NCBI GenBank assembly: GCA_049968515.1
Contig: JBMFQR010000005.1
Coordinates: forward strand, 22,699-86,698
Source: JAOACQ01 sp049968515
Lineage (GTDB): Bacteria > Spirochaetota > Brevinematia > Brevinematales > JAOACQ01
Length of the DNA stretch: 64,000 nt
Direction of reading: 5' to 3'
The notes beneath the pieces were generated by a model. That model was not told the DNA's origin. It worked only from the letters and a program-made list of their open reading frames with translations, and made no database searches. This document shows, one piece after another, positions 42,275-50,705 of this stretch. Each line of letters begins with the position of its first letter. Within the stretch, counting starts at the first letter, position 1. Both the position numbers and the translations under genes were made by a program.

Positions 42275-43144
42275 CTACACCTTATCAGTAGGTTCTACAT
42301 GAATGGTTGCATTTAATGATAATCTTTCCATCAGAGCTACTTCTATCTTCTGTGTCAAAGAATGGGAATCTTCAACAGTCATATCATTAGGCAATCTTAT
42401 ATGGAGTGTCAATTCCTTATGGTCTCCATACTGGTGCAAATGAAGGTGATGTATCATTTTTATTCTCGGAGAAGTGCTCTTAACAACCTCAATTACCTCT
42501 TTTTCAAGCTCAGGGTCAAGATCCTCACCAAGAATCATTCTTGAAGTAGAAAAGATAATGTCCTTGGCTGTCAATATTATCAGTATGGCTACCACTATTC
42601 CCAGAACCCCATCAACCCACCATAAGAATTTAGCAGTTACAAGCCCAACTAAAATAAGGGCACTTGCTATGGCATCAGAACGGTGATGCCAGCCATCAGC
42701 CTTAAGGCTATCAGAGTTTATCTTTTTCCCCAGATGAAAGGAAAACCGGGCAAGAGCTTCCTTTACAACAAAAGAGACCACGAAGACAATCACGACAAAA
42801 AGGTTAAATTCAAAGCCTTCTCTTTTAAGAAGTTTCTTAATCGAATCAACAACAAAGTTAAAGCCTACAATTCCAAGCATTGTAGCAATTATAATGGAGG
42901 AAATGTTCTCAATCATCCCGTGTCCGAAAGGATGATTTTTATCAGCAGGTTTTGAAGAAAATTTGAAGCCAAGTATAACCACAAGCGACGTAAGACTATC
43001 CGAAAAAGTATGCCAAGCATCAGCAATAACGGCAATTGAATGTGATTGAATGCCAGCAAAAAGCTTAAAAACAAAAAGAACCGTATTTATGACAATTGAT
43101 ACCCAGCCTTCAAGGTAGCCATAGAATTTTTTTTCCTTCGCCAT
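42275..43144 (-). CDS. cation diffusion facilitator (CDF) family transporter
   Basis: The 289-residue product has six predicted membrane helices and a C-terminal cytoplasmic domain. Metal-site motifs are ADAWHTFSDSL (H-x3-D) and ADGWHHRSDAIAS; HPFGHGMIE between them is typical of the family. The C-terminal domain has His-rich MIHHLHLHQYGDH and TIHVEPTD. CDF proteins export Zn, Fe or Mn from the cytoplasm by proton antiport; the first His of the site would favour Zn or Fe but specificity cannot be fixed here. Convergent with uvrA, with no terminator visible in the 6-bp gap. Confidence 0.9.
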   Translation of the reverse strand: MAKEKKFYGYLEGWVSIVINTVLFVFKLFAGIQSHSIAVIADAWHTFSDSLTSLVVILGFKFSSKPADKNHPFGHGMIENISSIIIATMLGIVGFNFVVDSIKKLLKREGFEFNLFVVIVFVVSFVVKEALARFSFHLGKKINSDSLKADGWHHRSDAIASALILVGLVTAKFLWWVDGVLGIVVAILIILTAKDIIFSTSRMILGEDLDPELEKEVIEVVKSTSPRIKMIHHLHLHQYGDHKELTLHIRLPNDMTVEDSHSLTQKIEVALMERLSLNATIHVEPTDKV

Positions 43145-43226
43145 TTTTCACTTCCATATTAATACAACTGACCTAGACAGAGGAGCTACATTTTAAGGCA
43201 GGCTTACCGATTAGTCAAATTATTTT

Positions 43227-43610
43227 TTAAAAAAAGCAAAAAATTTTAAAAAAAATTATCCCGAGTAAGGATAGCCATATCAGTATAAAGATAATTCCAG
43301 CGACCCAGTTTTTCCTTAAGAAGATATTTTCTCTCTCAGCTCTTGCTCTTGCTTCCTTAATAATATCTTTTGGTATCAACCTTAAAGAGAGAATTATAAG
43401 GGCCGGAATAATAATCAGGTCATCCAGATATCCTAGAACAGGTATGAAATCCGGGATCAAATCCACTGGACTTAAAGCATATCCGAGCGTAATGACTATT
43501 ATTATTTTTGGCAGGAGGTTTAAATCTGGATTCTGATAGGCAAAGTAGATAACCTTTATTTCTTTCTTTAAAGCCTTCGACCTCTCTTTCAATCTATCTA
43601 TTATTTTCAT
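43227..43610 (-). CDS. DUF1232 (YkvA-like) membrane protein
   Basis: The 127-residue product has a basic N-terminus, the DUF1232 core with membrane helices (KIIIVITLGYALSPVDLIPD, then FIPVLGYLDDLIIIP), and a last helix at residues 103-124. The SPVDLIPDFIP-x-LG-DD pattern defines the family. Function unknown. It begins one base after the end of the GGDEF-EAL gene, so the two are co-transcribed. Confidence 0.85.
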   Translation of the reverse strand: MKIIDRLKERSKALKKEIKVIYFAYQNPDLNLLPKIIIVITLGYALSPVDLIPDFIPVLGYLDDLIIIPALIILSLRLIPKDIIKEARARAERENIFLRKNWVAGIIFILIWLSLLGIIFFKIFCFF

Positions 43611-45542
43611 TTAAACTATAATATTTTGTGCTGGTTTGCCTATGAAGTACCCCTGAGAGTAATCAACTCCGAGTTCTTTGGACTTTTTATATATCTCCTC
43701 AGAGTGAACAAATTCTGAAATTGTTTTCAATCCAAGTTCCTTTGCAAAATTCACTATTGTCTTTGTTATGATCTGAGCATTGTAATTTTCTGTAAGATTG
43801 CTGATTAGACAAGAGTCAAGCTTTATATAATCAACATCAAGCTTCATAAGATGTTCAAAATTAGAATACCCGCTTCCAAAATCATCTATGGCAATCTTAC
43901 AACCAATTTCCTTAACCTCTTTTATAAACTGTATCACCTCATCGTAATTTTCAATACCTTCCGATTCAAGAATCTCAAAGATAACCTTCGGAGCTACATT
44001 CTTGTTCTCCTTCAGAGTCTTTAAGATAAAATGGTTTATCTCCTCCTCAATAATGTCTTGAATGGTAAGATTAATAGAAAATTCATAATCAGTTTCCCTG
44101 AATAATGCAATGGCCTTACTCAAAACGGTGGATGTTATTTTGCCATAAAGATGGGACTTTTTAGCTGCGTCGAGAAAGTATGAGGGGGTAACTATACCAG
44201 ATTCCCTATCGGCTATTCTTATGAGCGTCTCATACTTCTCAACCTTTTCAGTAAAATTATTCATAATCGGCTGGAAAAATGGAATAAGCCTGTGGCTATC
44301 AATCGCATCTTTAAGCTTTTTCTTCCATATAAGATTTCTCTCAAACTCCTTTGAAATTTGCATTGACTCGTGAAAAATAATAAAATGCTTCTGAAGCTTT
44401 TTCGCCTTTTTCAGAGCCATATCAGCATGAGTGGCAAGACTTTTCCACTTACCTTCCTTGAGGTTCAGTGAATCTATGTCCACAGACCTTGCCGCACCGA
44501 TTGTGACCTTTACAAATATTTCGTGCTCTGCAAGCTTGAAAGGTTCTTCTTCTATCTCGGTGCATATGGCTTTTATAAGAGTATACAGCTCTTCAAGCTC
44601 CATCTGTTTATCAAACAAAAATGCAAACTCATCACCCGACATTTTGTAGAGTCTATAATAAAACTTTTTCTGAAGCTCCTTAAGCCTTTTAGCTATCGCT
44701 ATAAGGGTTAAATCACCTATGCGGTTGCCATAACAGTCATTTATCTCTTTGAAAAAGTCTATATTCAACAGAATAAGAGTAGGAGTAACAGTCTGTTCTA
44801 TATCGATTAAAATTTTCTGCCTGTTTGGAAGCTGAGTCAGCGAATCAGTGTAAAGATTGGTATTTCTTTCATCCTCTTCAAGTTCGAGCAATTCAAGTAA
44901 GTAATTAAATCTCAAAAAGATACTTCTTATCTTCTGATTGGAGTGATTTACACCAAGCCTGAAAGAATAGTCTCCATTCATTGCCCTGTTTATTGCAATA
45001 TTGAGGGTATCAATTGGCTGAAGATAGCTTTTTTTAAGAAGAAAATACATTAGAAATGAAAGAATTATACTTAGACTAAAAAAGCCAGATAGATAGACAA
45101 CTGCATTAAAAAGCACTTTTTGATTAAACTTTGCTTTATCCAAAAAAAGAGATATAAATCTTTGCTGTAATGGAAAAGAAATAATGTGAAAACGATTGAA
45201 ATCAATTTTATTCTTATCGAGAGAATCATCCATAAGATTGTAGTATCTTGTAACATTCTCACCTGTGATATTTACTACTTTTAAAACAAGACCTTTTGAC
45301 CTCACTACTTTTTCAAGCGAACTTACAATTTCTGAATCACTCAAGCCAGAAAGCTTTCCTGTCTGATCGCCCTTAATTTTAGACTCTATTTCTTCCCTTG
45401 AGAGGTCAACAATAGATTTGAAGTGTAACCCTACAATAAGAAAAAATGTTAATAAAACAAAGACAAATATTTTGAAATATTCTTCTACAAAATGAGGTTT
45501 TCTGTGTGCCAAACCTGATGCTATTTTGCAAGTCTGTTCCAT
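43611..45542 (-). CDS. membrane-bound GGDEF-EAL cyclic-di-GMP protein
   Basis: The 643-residue product has two membrane helices (about residues 28-45 and 143-168) flanking a periplasmic sensor of about 100 residues, then a HAMP-like stretch. A GGDEF domain (about 215-385) has SGDEF (near residue 300) at the active loop instead of GGDEF, so cyclase activity is uncertain. A C-terminal EAL domain (about 405-640) keeps ETLIR (EAL-like), SINLT, FEILESEG, AIDDFGSGYSN and YIKLD, the metal and catalytic residues of an active phosphodiesterase. It probably degrades cyclic-di-GMP in response to an external cue, with the GGDEF domain as a GTP-sensing module. Co-transcribed with the DUF1232 gene. Confidence 0.88.
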   Translation of the reverse strand: MEQTCKIASGLAHRKPHFVEEYFKIFVFVLLTFFLIVGLHFKSIVDLSREEIESKIKGDQTGKLSGLSDSEIVSSLEKVVRSKGLVLKVVNITGENVTRYYNLMDDSLDKNKIDFNRFHIISFPLQQRFISLFLDKAKFNQKVLFNAVVYLSGFFSLSIILSFLMYFLLKKSYLQPIDTLNIAINRAMNGDYSFRLGVNHSNQKIRSIFLRFNYLLELLELEEDERNTNLYTDSLTQLPNRQKILIDIEQTVTPTLILLNIDFFKEINDCYGNRIGDLTLIAIAKRLKELQKKFYYRLYKMSGDEFAFLFDKQMELEELYTLIKAICTEIEEEPFKLAEHEIFVKVTIGAARSVDIDSLNLKEGKWKSLATHADMALKKAKKLQKHFIIFHESMQISKEFERNLIWKKKLKDAIDSHRLIPFFQPIMNNFTEKVEKYETLIRIADRESGIVTPSYFLDAAKKSHLYGKITSTVLSKAIALFRETDYEFSINLTIQDIIEEEINHFILKTLKENKNVAPKVIFEILESEGIENYDEVIQFIKEVKEIGCKIAIDDFGSGYSNFEHLMKLDVDYIKLDSCLISNLTENYNAQIITKTIVNFAKELGLKTISEFVHSEEIYKKSKELGVDYSQGYFIGKPAQNIIV

Positions 45543-45678
45543 TAAATAACCCTTCAGAAAATATTAGCATCCCCCAATAACCCCATTTTTTAATTTCCTC
45601 TTCAACATTACTAACAATATTTTAACCTGAATTTAAAAATCTTTCAACAAAAATTTCTTTTATTCCACAATAAAATCT

Positions 45679-46416
45679 TTAGTAAAAAACCTGATCAAGA
45701 AACAAGCCTTCTGGAGGAGCAATTAAAATTTCCTTTTTTTCTAAAGTAATATCCTCTGGCTTTAATCTCCCATAAGTCAAGGCAACGAGGCTGGCAACCA
45801 TACACCTTGCCATATTGTATAAAAAACTATCCCCGGTAATCTCAATCAATACAAGTTGTTTAATGTTGTGGATTTTTATTTTAAAAATTGTTTTTATCGT
45901 ATTTTTTGACCTATCATCCCTTGAAAAGATTTTAAAATCTCTCTTTCCTAAAAATAAAGTGCTGTACTTTCTCATTAATTTTAGATCAAGCCTTTCTTTC
46001 AGGTGCCAGCAATAAAGATGATAATCCTTTTCTATTTTTTTATCATTCCATATCTGATAAATATATCTTTTTCCGATTGAATGCATTCTCGAATGAAAAA
46101 AAATAGGAACATCTTCCACAGAAAGAATATAAATATTATCCAGCTTATCTCTGAGTTCAGACTTCAATTCAAAAGTTTCTATCTTTGAGGTTGTCCTGAA
46201 ATTTACTATCTGCCCACAGGCATGAACTCCTTTGTCAGTACGTGAGGCAGCCACAAGAACAATCTTTTCACCAACTATCCCCTCAATTGCATTTGAAAGC
46301 ACATCTTCTACAGAACCATCACCAGAAAAATGCCTCTGCCAGCCTTTAAAAAAACCACCATTATAGGCAATCTTCATCTTTATATTTCTCAGGGAGGTGA
46401 ATTCAAAACTTACCAT
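45679..46416 (-). CDS. truA: tRNA pseudouridine(38-40) synthase
   Basis: The 245-residue TruA-type enzyme makes pseudouridine at positions 38-40 in the tRNA anticodon arm. The catalytic Asp lies in ASRTDKGVHACGQIVNF; other motifs are MKIAYNGGFFKGWQRH (start strand), KRYIYQIW and FLYNMARCMVASLV. I chose ATG 46416, which overlaps the S4 gene's stop by 14 bp; the core family start is about 13 residues later, so a start downstream is possible, while an upstream in-frame ATG at 46503 adds a long basic tail. Coupled to the S4-domain RNA-binding gene. The 135-bp gap after the GGDEF gene (45543-45678) shows no gene. Confidence 0.9.
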   Translation of the reverse strand: MVSFEFTSLRNIKMKIAYNGGFFKGWQRHFSGDGSVEDVLSNAIEGIVGEKIVLVAASRTDKGVHACGQIVNFRTTSKIETFELKSELRDKLDNIYILSVEDVPIFFHSRMHSIGKRYIYQIWNDKKIEKDYHLYCWHLKERLDLKLMRKYSTLFLGKRDFKIFSRDDRSKNTIKTIFKIKIHNIKQLVLIEITGDSFLYNMARCMVASLVALTYGRLKPEDITLEKKEILIAPPEGLFLDQVFY

Positions 46417-46810
46417 ACTTAAACTTTGAAATCTCCCTTCTTTTCTTCTTGTTTTCCTTTGTATTTTTCCATTCCTTTTTGTTTTCTTTTTGTTGTTGAT
46501 CAAAAATCTTTACAAGCTCCTTAACTTCTTCAGGCACTTCTTCTCCACTCTTAATCTCATAAAGTTCTCTGGCAAGTTTTGATGAAATGGATTTTGCCAC
46601 AATGCCTTTGATTTCTATCTCCATATAGTGTGAGCCTTTTCTTATTGTCAATAAATCCCCTGCTTTAACCACCTTTGAAGGCTTTGTCCTTTCGCCATTG
46701 AGTTTAACAAGTCCACCTTCTATCGCCTCTGTAGCTTCATTTCTGCTTTTGTATATTCTTGCTATTTTAAGCCACTTGTCGAGTCTTAAACTCTGAGTCG
46801 CTTCTGCCAT
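46403..46810 (-). CDS. S4-domain RNA-binding protein (Hsp15-like)
   Basis: The 135-residue product has an S4 domain at residues 8-60 (LRLDKWLKIARIYKSRNEAT; VKLNGERTKPSKVVKAGDLL) like Hsp15/HslR, which binds stalled 50S subunits, followed by a lysine-rich tail (KENKKEWKNTKENKKKRR). The reading frame overlaps truA. Its start codon directly follows the T-run of a hairpin (46819-46839), so its expression may depend on readthrough from flaA or on a promoter hidden there. A ribosome site GGGGCG lies 8 nt upstream inside that hairpin. Confidence 0.85.
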   Translation of the reverse strand: MAEATQSLRLDKWLKIARIYKSRNEATEAIEGGLVKLNGERTKPSKVVKAGDLLTIRKGSHYMEIEIKGIVAKSISSKLARELYEIKSGEEVPEEVKELVKIFDQQQKENKKEWKNTKENKKKRREISKFKYGKF

Positions 46811-46818
46811 AAAAAATC

Positions 46819-46863
46819 GCCCCTATAAAAAATTGGGGCTACCAAAAAATCTTTGATAGCCCC
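46819..46863 (-). terminator. two overlapping, mutually exclusive hairpins between flaA and the S4 gene
   Basis: On the minus strand, hairpin 1 is GGGGCTATC (46855-46863) with GTAGCCCC (46835-46842), followed by AATTTTTT. Hairpin 2 re-uses the GCCCC (46835-46839) and pairs it with GGGGC (46819-46823), followed by GATTTTTT, which runs straight into the S4 ATG. Each is a rho-independent terminator by shape, but they cannot form together, as in attenuators. Hairpin 2 also hides the S4 ribosome site. Confidence 0.65.
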
Positions 46864-46884
46864 TCTGTTTATTTATTCATAAAT

Positions 46885-47802
46885 TTACTTCTGTTGTCCC
46901 TTTTCATATTGCATTCTCATTTTTTCCTGCTGATAGAGATAGATATTTTCTATCAGTCTCTTTTCTTCAATCTCCTGCTTTGTCTGCATTTTCTTTGTAA
47001 TTATTCCCCATACCTCTTCATCCTTTATGTCTTCTTCTGAATCAACAAAGTATGGTGTATACTCGATCTCAATTGAGCTAACATATGTGACAAAATCTCC
47101 CCCTACCTGATCCCCTGGCCTGTAAATAACAATTGAGTCAAAAACATAATAAGGAATATCATAAGGATAAAGAGGTTCTCTCTTTAAAGTTTTTGCACTC
47201 ACCTTTTCGGTAAAATTTGGATTAACAAAAGTCAATTTTCTCCAACCATCAAAATAGAGCCACCCCATAAAAAACTCATGGATATTTTCAAATCTGTCCC
47301 TCAATCTTACTGCCAGTCCATAGTTATAGTTTCTCCCATTTACCATAACCGCCAGACTTTTAATTTCCGAAACATTCGGGATTACGCCATTCTCTGCATT
47401 AATAAACTGTCCATTTGTATCGTATACCTTAATTGAAAAAGCTGGCTTAATAAGAGCATATGAGTGACTGTTCCATTTTGGAAAATGTATTCTTGCACCC
47501 AATGTATTCCCAAATCTCTGGCTCTTTACAGCCTTACAATAGCTGAGAATTTTATTTTTCATTTCTGCAGAGCTTTCTCCCAGTTCAACAACCCAGTTTT
47601 CAAGCATATATTCCTTATATCCAACTACAAGCTTGGGATAACCATCGACATTAGTAATATAGCTCTCTTCCGGTTGTGGAAATTGTGCCTTCATTTTTTC
47701 ATCATATGTGTTGAAATCAATAAGTGTACGCTTTATTGTTCCGAAGCCCTGAATTACAAAAAGAGACGAAAATATCAAAGTAATCCAGAATATTTTCTTC
47801 AT
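46885..47802 (-). CDS. flaA: flagellar filament outer layer (sheath) protein FlaA
   Basis: The 305-residue product has a signal peptide (residues 1-21, IQGFG). Family segments of spirochaete FlaA are clear: LIDFNTYDEKMKAQFP, WNSHSYALIKPAFSIKVYDT, EIKSLAVMVNGRNYNYGLAV, HEFFMGWLYFDGWRKLTFVN and FDSIVIYRPGDQVGGDFVTY. FlaA coats the periplasmic flagellar filament and is restricted to spirochaetes, which makes it the best taxonomic marker here. No other flagellar genes are in the window. A possible sigma-28-type promoter lies upstream; the transcript ends at the overlapping hairpins before the S4 gene. Confidence 0.92.
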   Translation of the reverse strand: MKKIFWITLIFSSLFVIQGFGTIKRTLIDFNTYDEKMKAQFPQPEESYITNVDGYPKLVVGYKEYMLENWVVELGESSAEMKNKILSYCKAVKSQRFGNTLGARIHFPKWNSHSYALIKPAFSIKVYDTNGQFINAENGVIPNVSEIKSLAVMVNGRNYNYGLAVRLRDRFENIHEFFMGWLYFDGWRKLTFVNPNFTEKVSAKTLKREPLYPYDIPYYVFDSIVIYRPGDQVGGDFVTYVSSIEIEYTPYFVDSEEDIKDEEVWGIITKKMQTKQEIEEKRLIENIYLYQQEKMRMQYEKGQQK

Positions 47803-47835
47803 ATTTTTCTCCTACTTTTTGCTTTACATTTTATT

Positions 47836-47862
47836 TAATCGGAAAAATTAAAAATCGGTTTA
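47836..47862 (-). promoter_or_regulatory. possible sigma-28-type flagellar promoter for flaA
   Basis: On the minus strand, TAAA (47859-47862), a 15-bp spacer and TCCGATTA (47836-47843) match TAAA-N15-GCCGATAA at 6 of 8 positions of the -10 element. Transcription would begin about 25 bp before the flaA ATG. The surrounding DNA is very AT-rich, so chance is possible. Confidence 0.4.
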
Positions 47863-47881
47863 TTTTTTTTCAATTTTTTTC

Positions 47882-47909
47882 TTGATTTAATTTATTTTTA
47901 TTTTAAAAT
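47882..47909 (+). promoter_or_regulatory. candidate promoter of the HypF-like gene
   Basis: TTGATT (47882-47887), a 16-bp spacer and TAAAAT (47904-47909) lie about 30 bp before the ATG. AT-rich surroundings lower confidence. Confidence 0.35.
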
Positions 47910-47937
47910 TAATTTAGCTGTAATACAGAGGTCCTTT

Positions 47938-49506
47938 ATGAAAAGTATTTTTTTAAAATCTTCCATAGGAAGGACGTTTTTAGTCCTTCCAGATTTTCCC
48001 GAAAATGAGCCCTCAAGTACTCCTTACATCATATTCTTTGACAAAGAAAATATGCTAAGGTATTTTGAACTCAAAGAATATTACCTTGAAAAGCACAAAG
48101 CCTTTTATGCTCTACCAAGACCAATCGGTATAGAAAAACTCACAGGAAGCTGGAATTACTTCTTTGTTGTTCTTCTTGACTCAGAAGAGATAAAAGAGTT
48201 TTTTGTTACAAAGATTTTCCCCAAAATGAACATTACAGAATTTCCCGACTATCTTGTACTGATAGAAGAAAGTCCAAACTCGGAAAGTCTTGTGATTGAA
48301 GCAAACAAAAGATTTTGTACTCTCTTTTATATCGAAGTGGCTGATAAACTTATACCAATTTCATATGCACCTTTCAATTACACACGTCAGGAATTTTCTT
48401 CATATAACAACCACAAAACCATTCTTTCACTTGGCAATGCAAGAAATTTCACAATGTCATATCTGAAAAACGGAGAGCTTACAATCTCACCAAACTTCGG
48501 TGAGCTTTCAAATCTTTACGAAATTGATGCAATGGAATTTCTTGTAGCTTCGATTGTAGGTAAGGAGAAGAAAGACCTTTTTGTCCTTCAGGAAGAGGAT
48601 TCTTATTCCATCGTAAATGATTTTTCCACAAGAATCAGCAGACTTCAAAACATAAAGCATTTAAATCATATCAATTCACATTTTGCCAATCTGCTTTATG
48701 ACAACAATATTACTAAAAGTGAGATGATATGCATAGTGTATGATAATATTAGCTATAATTCAAGAGATGAGATTGTAGGCAGTGAATTTGTCTATGGTAA
48801 TCTTAAAAATATGAAGGTTGCAGGAAAATGGAAGCCATTACCCCTACCGGGTGGAGATATTGCGAATGTAGAACCATGGAGAATAGCACTTGCTGCAATC
48901 AAAGAAGTAATAAATGACGAACTTGATACTCTTGATCTATCAATTGTAAAAAATATAAAGGATAATCCCCATTATAGCTATATATTCAATGCAATAAACA
49001 AAAAGGTTATATCCTACTCTCTAACCTCAAGCATGCACCACATTATTGCTGCAATTGGAGAAATATTATTTTTTGAGGAAAATGTTAAAAATTTTGATTT
49101 CTTCGAGCTTATGCTTGATGATACAATTAAAAACAACATTATGGAAAATTATGAAGTTAAAATCTATAAAGATGACGGAATTTATTTAATTGATACATAT
49201 GAATTAATAAAGAAAATCATTCTTGATATATTTGAAGGAAAAGATAAAAGAGAGATATTTTCCAAAGCTTTGCAGTCAATTCTCTCAAATACACTGGAAC
49301 TCGTAAAGATTATTTCAAAAGAAACATCTATAAAATCAGTGGGTTTAACAGGAGAGGTATTTAAGCATCCAAATATATTAAAATCAACACTCGAAATACT
49401 CCAGAAAAACAAGTTTGAGGTTTATCTACCACAAAAGATACCACTTGATGATTCATCGCTTTCAGTTGGTCAAATTTTATCATTTTTATTTTCTGATGAA
49501 AGCTGA
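47938..49506 (+). CDS. HypF-like carbamoyltransferase homologue, stripped of N-terminal domains
   Basis: The 522-residue protein resembles the YrdC-like/Kae1-like C-terminal part of HypF. Aligned segments are ILSLGNARNFTMSYLKNGEL (HypF LGAELKN type), ISPNFGELSNLYEIDAMEF, NHINSHFANLLYDN (metal-binding H-x3-H near residue 241), GSEFVYGN, PLPGGDIANVEPWRIALAAI, and LTGEVFKHPNIL...VYLP near 469-490. The HypF acylphosphatase domain and CX2C zinc fingers are missing, and the nucleotide-binding DGTGYG loop reads DNISYN. HypF matures NiFe hydrogenases by making carbamoyl-AMP; no hydrogenase or hyp genes are in the window. It may be a diverged carbamoyltransferase for another substrate, or a relic. Single gene. 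Confidence 0.65.
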   Translation: MKSIFLKSSIGRTFLVLPDFPENEPSSTPYIIFFDKENMLRYFELKEYYLEKHKAFYALPRPIGIEKLTGSWNYFFVVLLDSEEIKEFFVTKIFPKMNITEFPDYLVLIEESPNSESLVIEANKRFCTLFYIEVADKLIPISYAPFNYTRQEFSSYNNHKTILSLGNARNFTMSYLKNGELTISPNFGELSNLYEIDAMEFLVASIVGKEKKDLFVLQEEDSYSIVNDFSTRISRLQNIKHLNHINSHFANLLYDNNITKSEMICIVYDNISYNSRDEIVGSEFVYGNLKNMKVAGKWKPLPLPGGDIANVEPWRIALAAIKEVINDELDTLDLSIVKNIKDNPHYSYIFNAINKKVISYSLTSSMHHIIAAIGEILFFEENVKNFDFFELMLDDTIKNNIMENYEVKIYKDDGIYLIDTYELIKKIILDIFEGKDKREIFSKALQSILSNTLELVKIISKETSIKSVGLTGEVFKHPNILKSTLEILQKNKFEVYLPQKIPLDDSSLSVGQILSFLFSDES

Positions 49507-49540
49507 TTGCTATTTGCATTGGAAATCAAGGGGCAACATC

Positions 49541-50668
49541 TCAATTTCTGAATGTTTGACGGCAGAGTGTCAATATTAGATTGACAAGGGCTTCAAGGTC
49601 ATCTACTTCAATATACTCATCTGTACTGTGAACATTCATCATTCCAGTAGAAATTGTCACACACTTTATGCCATTCTGATTATATATATTTGTATTGCTA
49701 CCACCGCAGCTTTTTTCATATACTGGCTTTATACCCATTGATTTCAATGCCTTTCTCACAAACTTTATCACATCATCATTCCTTTCAAACTTAAAACCCT
49801 TGTAAAGTTCCCTTAGCTCAAGCTCTATACCTATAGCATATTTTTTAAAATTGTCAACAATCTGAACAACCTCACTTTTCACCTTCTCCAGATCAAAAAG
49901 ATTGATAGAACGAAATTCTCCTGTAATTTCACATTCATCGGGTACAATATTTGTAGCCTTTCCTCCTTCGATAACTCCAACATTAGCAACAGTGTTTCTG
50001 TTAACCCTGCCTTGTGGAAGCTTTGCTACAATCCTTGCCGCTATCTTTATAGCATTTATGCCCTTTTCTGGTTCTATTCCTGCGTGACTTGCTTTTCCTT
50101 TTACCCTTATCGTATACTTATAATGATATGGGGCAGAAATCACAATCCTTCCGACCTTACCATGAGAATCAAGTACAAACCCGAAGTCTGGCTTTATGAC
50201 AGAAAAATCAAAATGCTGAATACCCACAAGTCCTATTTCCTCGGCAGAGGTAAAAATAAAATATAAATCCCCATGAGGAAAATTTTCCCCAAGAATTTTA
50301 TTTATAGCAACCAGCATGGCAGCAACAGCAGCCTTATCATCAGCTGCAAGTATAGTATCTTTTGAACTTTCTATCCTTCCCTTCTCTCTGTCAATCAATG
50401 GCTTTATTTCCCTACCAGGTTCAACGGTATCAACATGAGCATCAAAAAATATTGAAGTGGCATTCTCAGTATTCGCCGGAATCTTAACAATAAGATTTGC
50501 AGATTTTTTTCCTATCTCTTCTACAGAATAGCTCTGCAAAACCTTCTTTAGATTTAAACCCTCAAGCCTTTGAAGAATATAATCAAAAACCTTCTCCTCC
50601 TCAAAGGAGAGACTATCAATTTTTACAAGATTAATAAACTCATTGATTATAGTTTCTCTTAATGACAT
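49541..50668 (-). CDS. M20-family metallopeptidase (PepT/ArgE-like)
   Basis: The 375-residue di-zinc peptidase keeps all ligands: FDAHVDTVEPG (His, Asp), ILAADDKAAVAAM (bridging Asp), FTSAEEIGLVG (catalytic Glu and ligand Glu), LDSHG (Asp) and MNVHSTDEYI (His). A dimerisation lid lies at about residues 185-290 (KGKASHAGIEPEKGINAIKI). It resembles tripeptidase T-type aminopeptidases that act on small peptides in the cytoplasm. Convergent with the HypF-like gene. Confidence 0.88.
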   Translation of the reverse strand: MSLRETIINEFINLVKIDSLSFEEEKVFDYILQRLEGLNLKKVLQSYSVEEIGKKSANLIVKIPANTENATSIFFDAHVDTVEPGREIKPLIDREKGRIESSKDTILAADDKAAVAAMLVAINKILGENFPHGDLYFIFTSAEEIGLVGIQHFDFSVIKPDFGFVLDSHGKVGRIVISAPYHYKYTIRVKGKASHAGIEPEKGINAIKIAARIVAKLPQGRVNRNTVANVGVIEGGKATNIVPDECEITGEFRSINLFDLEKVKSEVVQIVDNFKKYAIGIELELRELYKGFKFERNDDVIKFVRKALKSMGIKPVYEKSCGGSNTNIYNQNGIKCVTISTGMMNVHSTDEYIEVDDLEALVNLILTLCRQTFRN

Positions 50669-50705
50669 AGATTTATCCTTATACTGAATTGCTTACTTTC
50701 TATTA

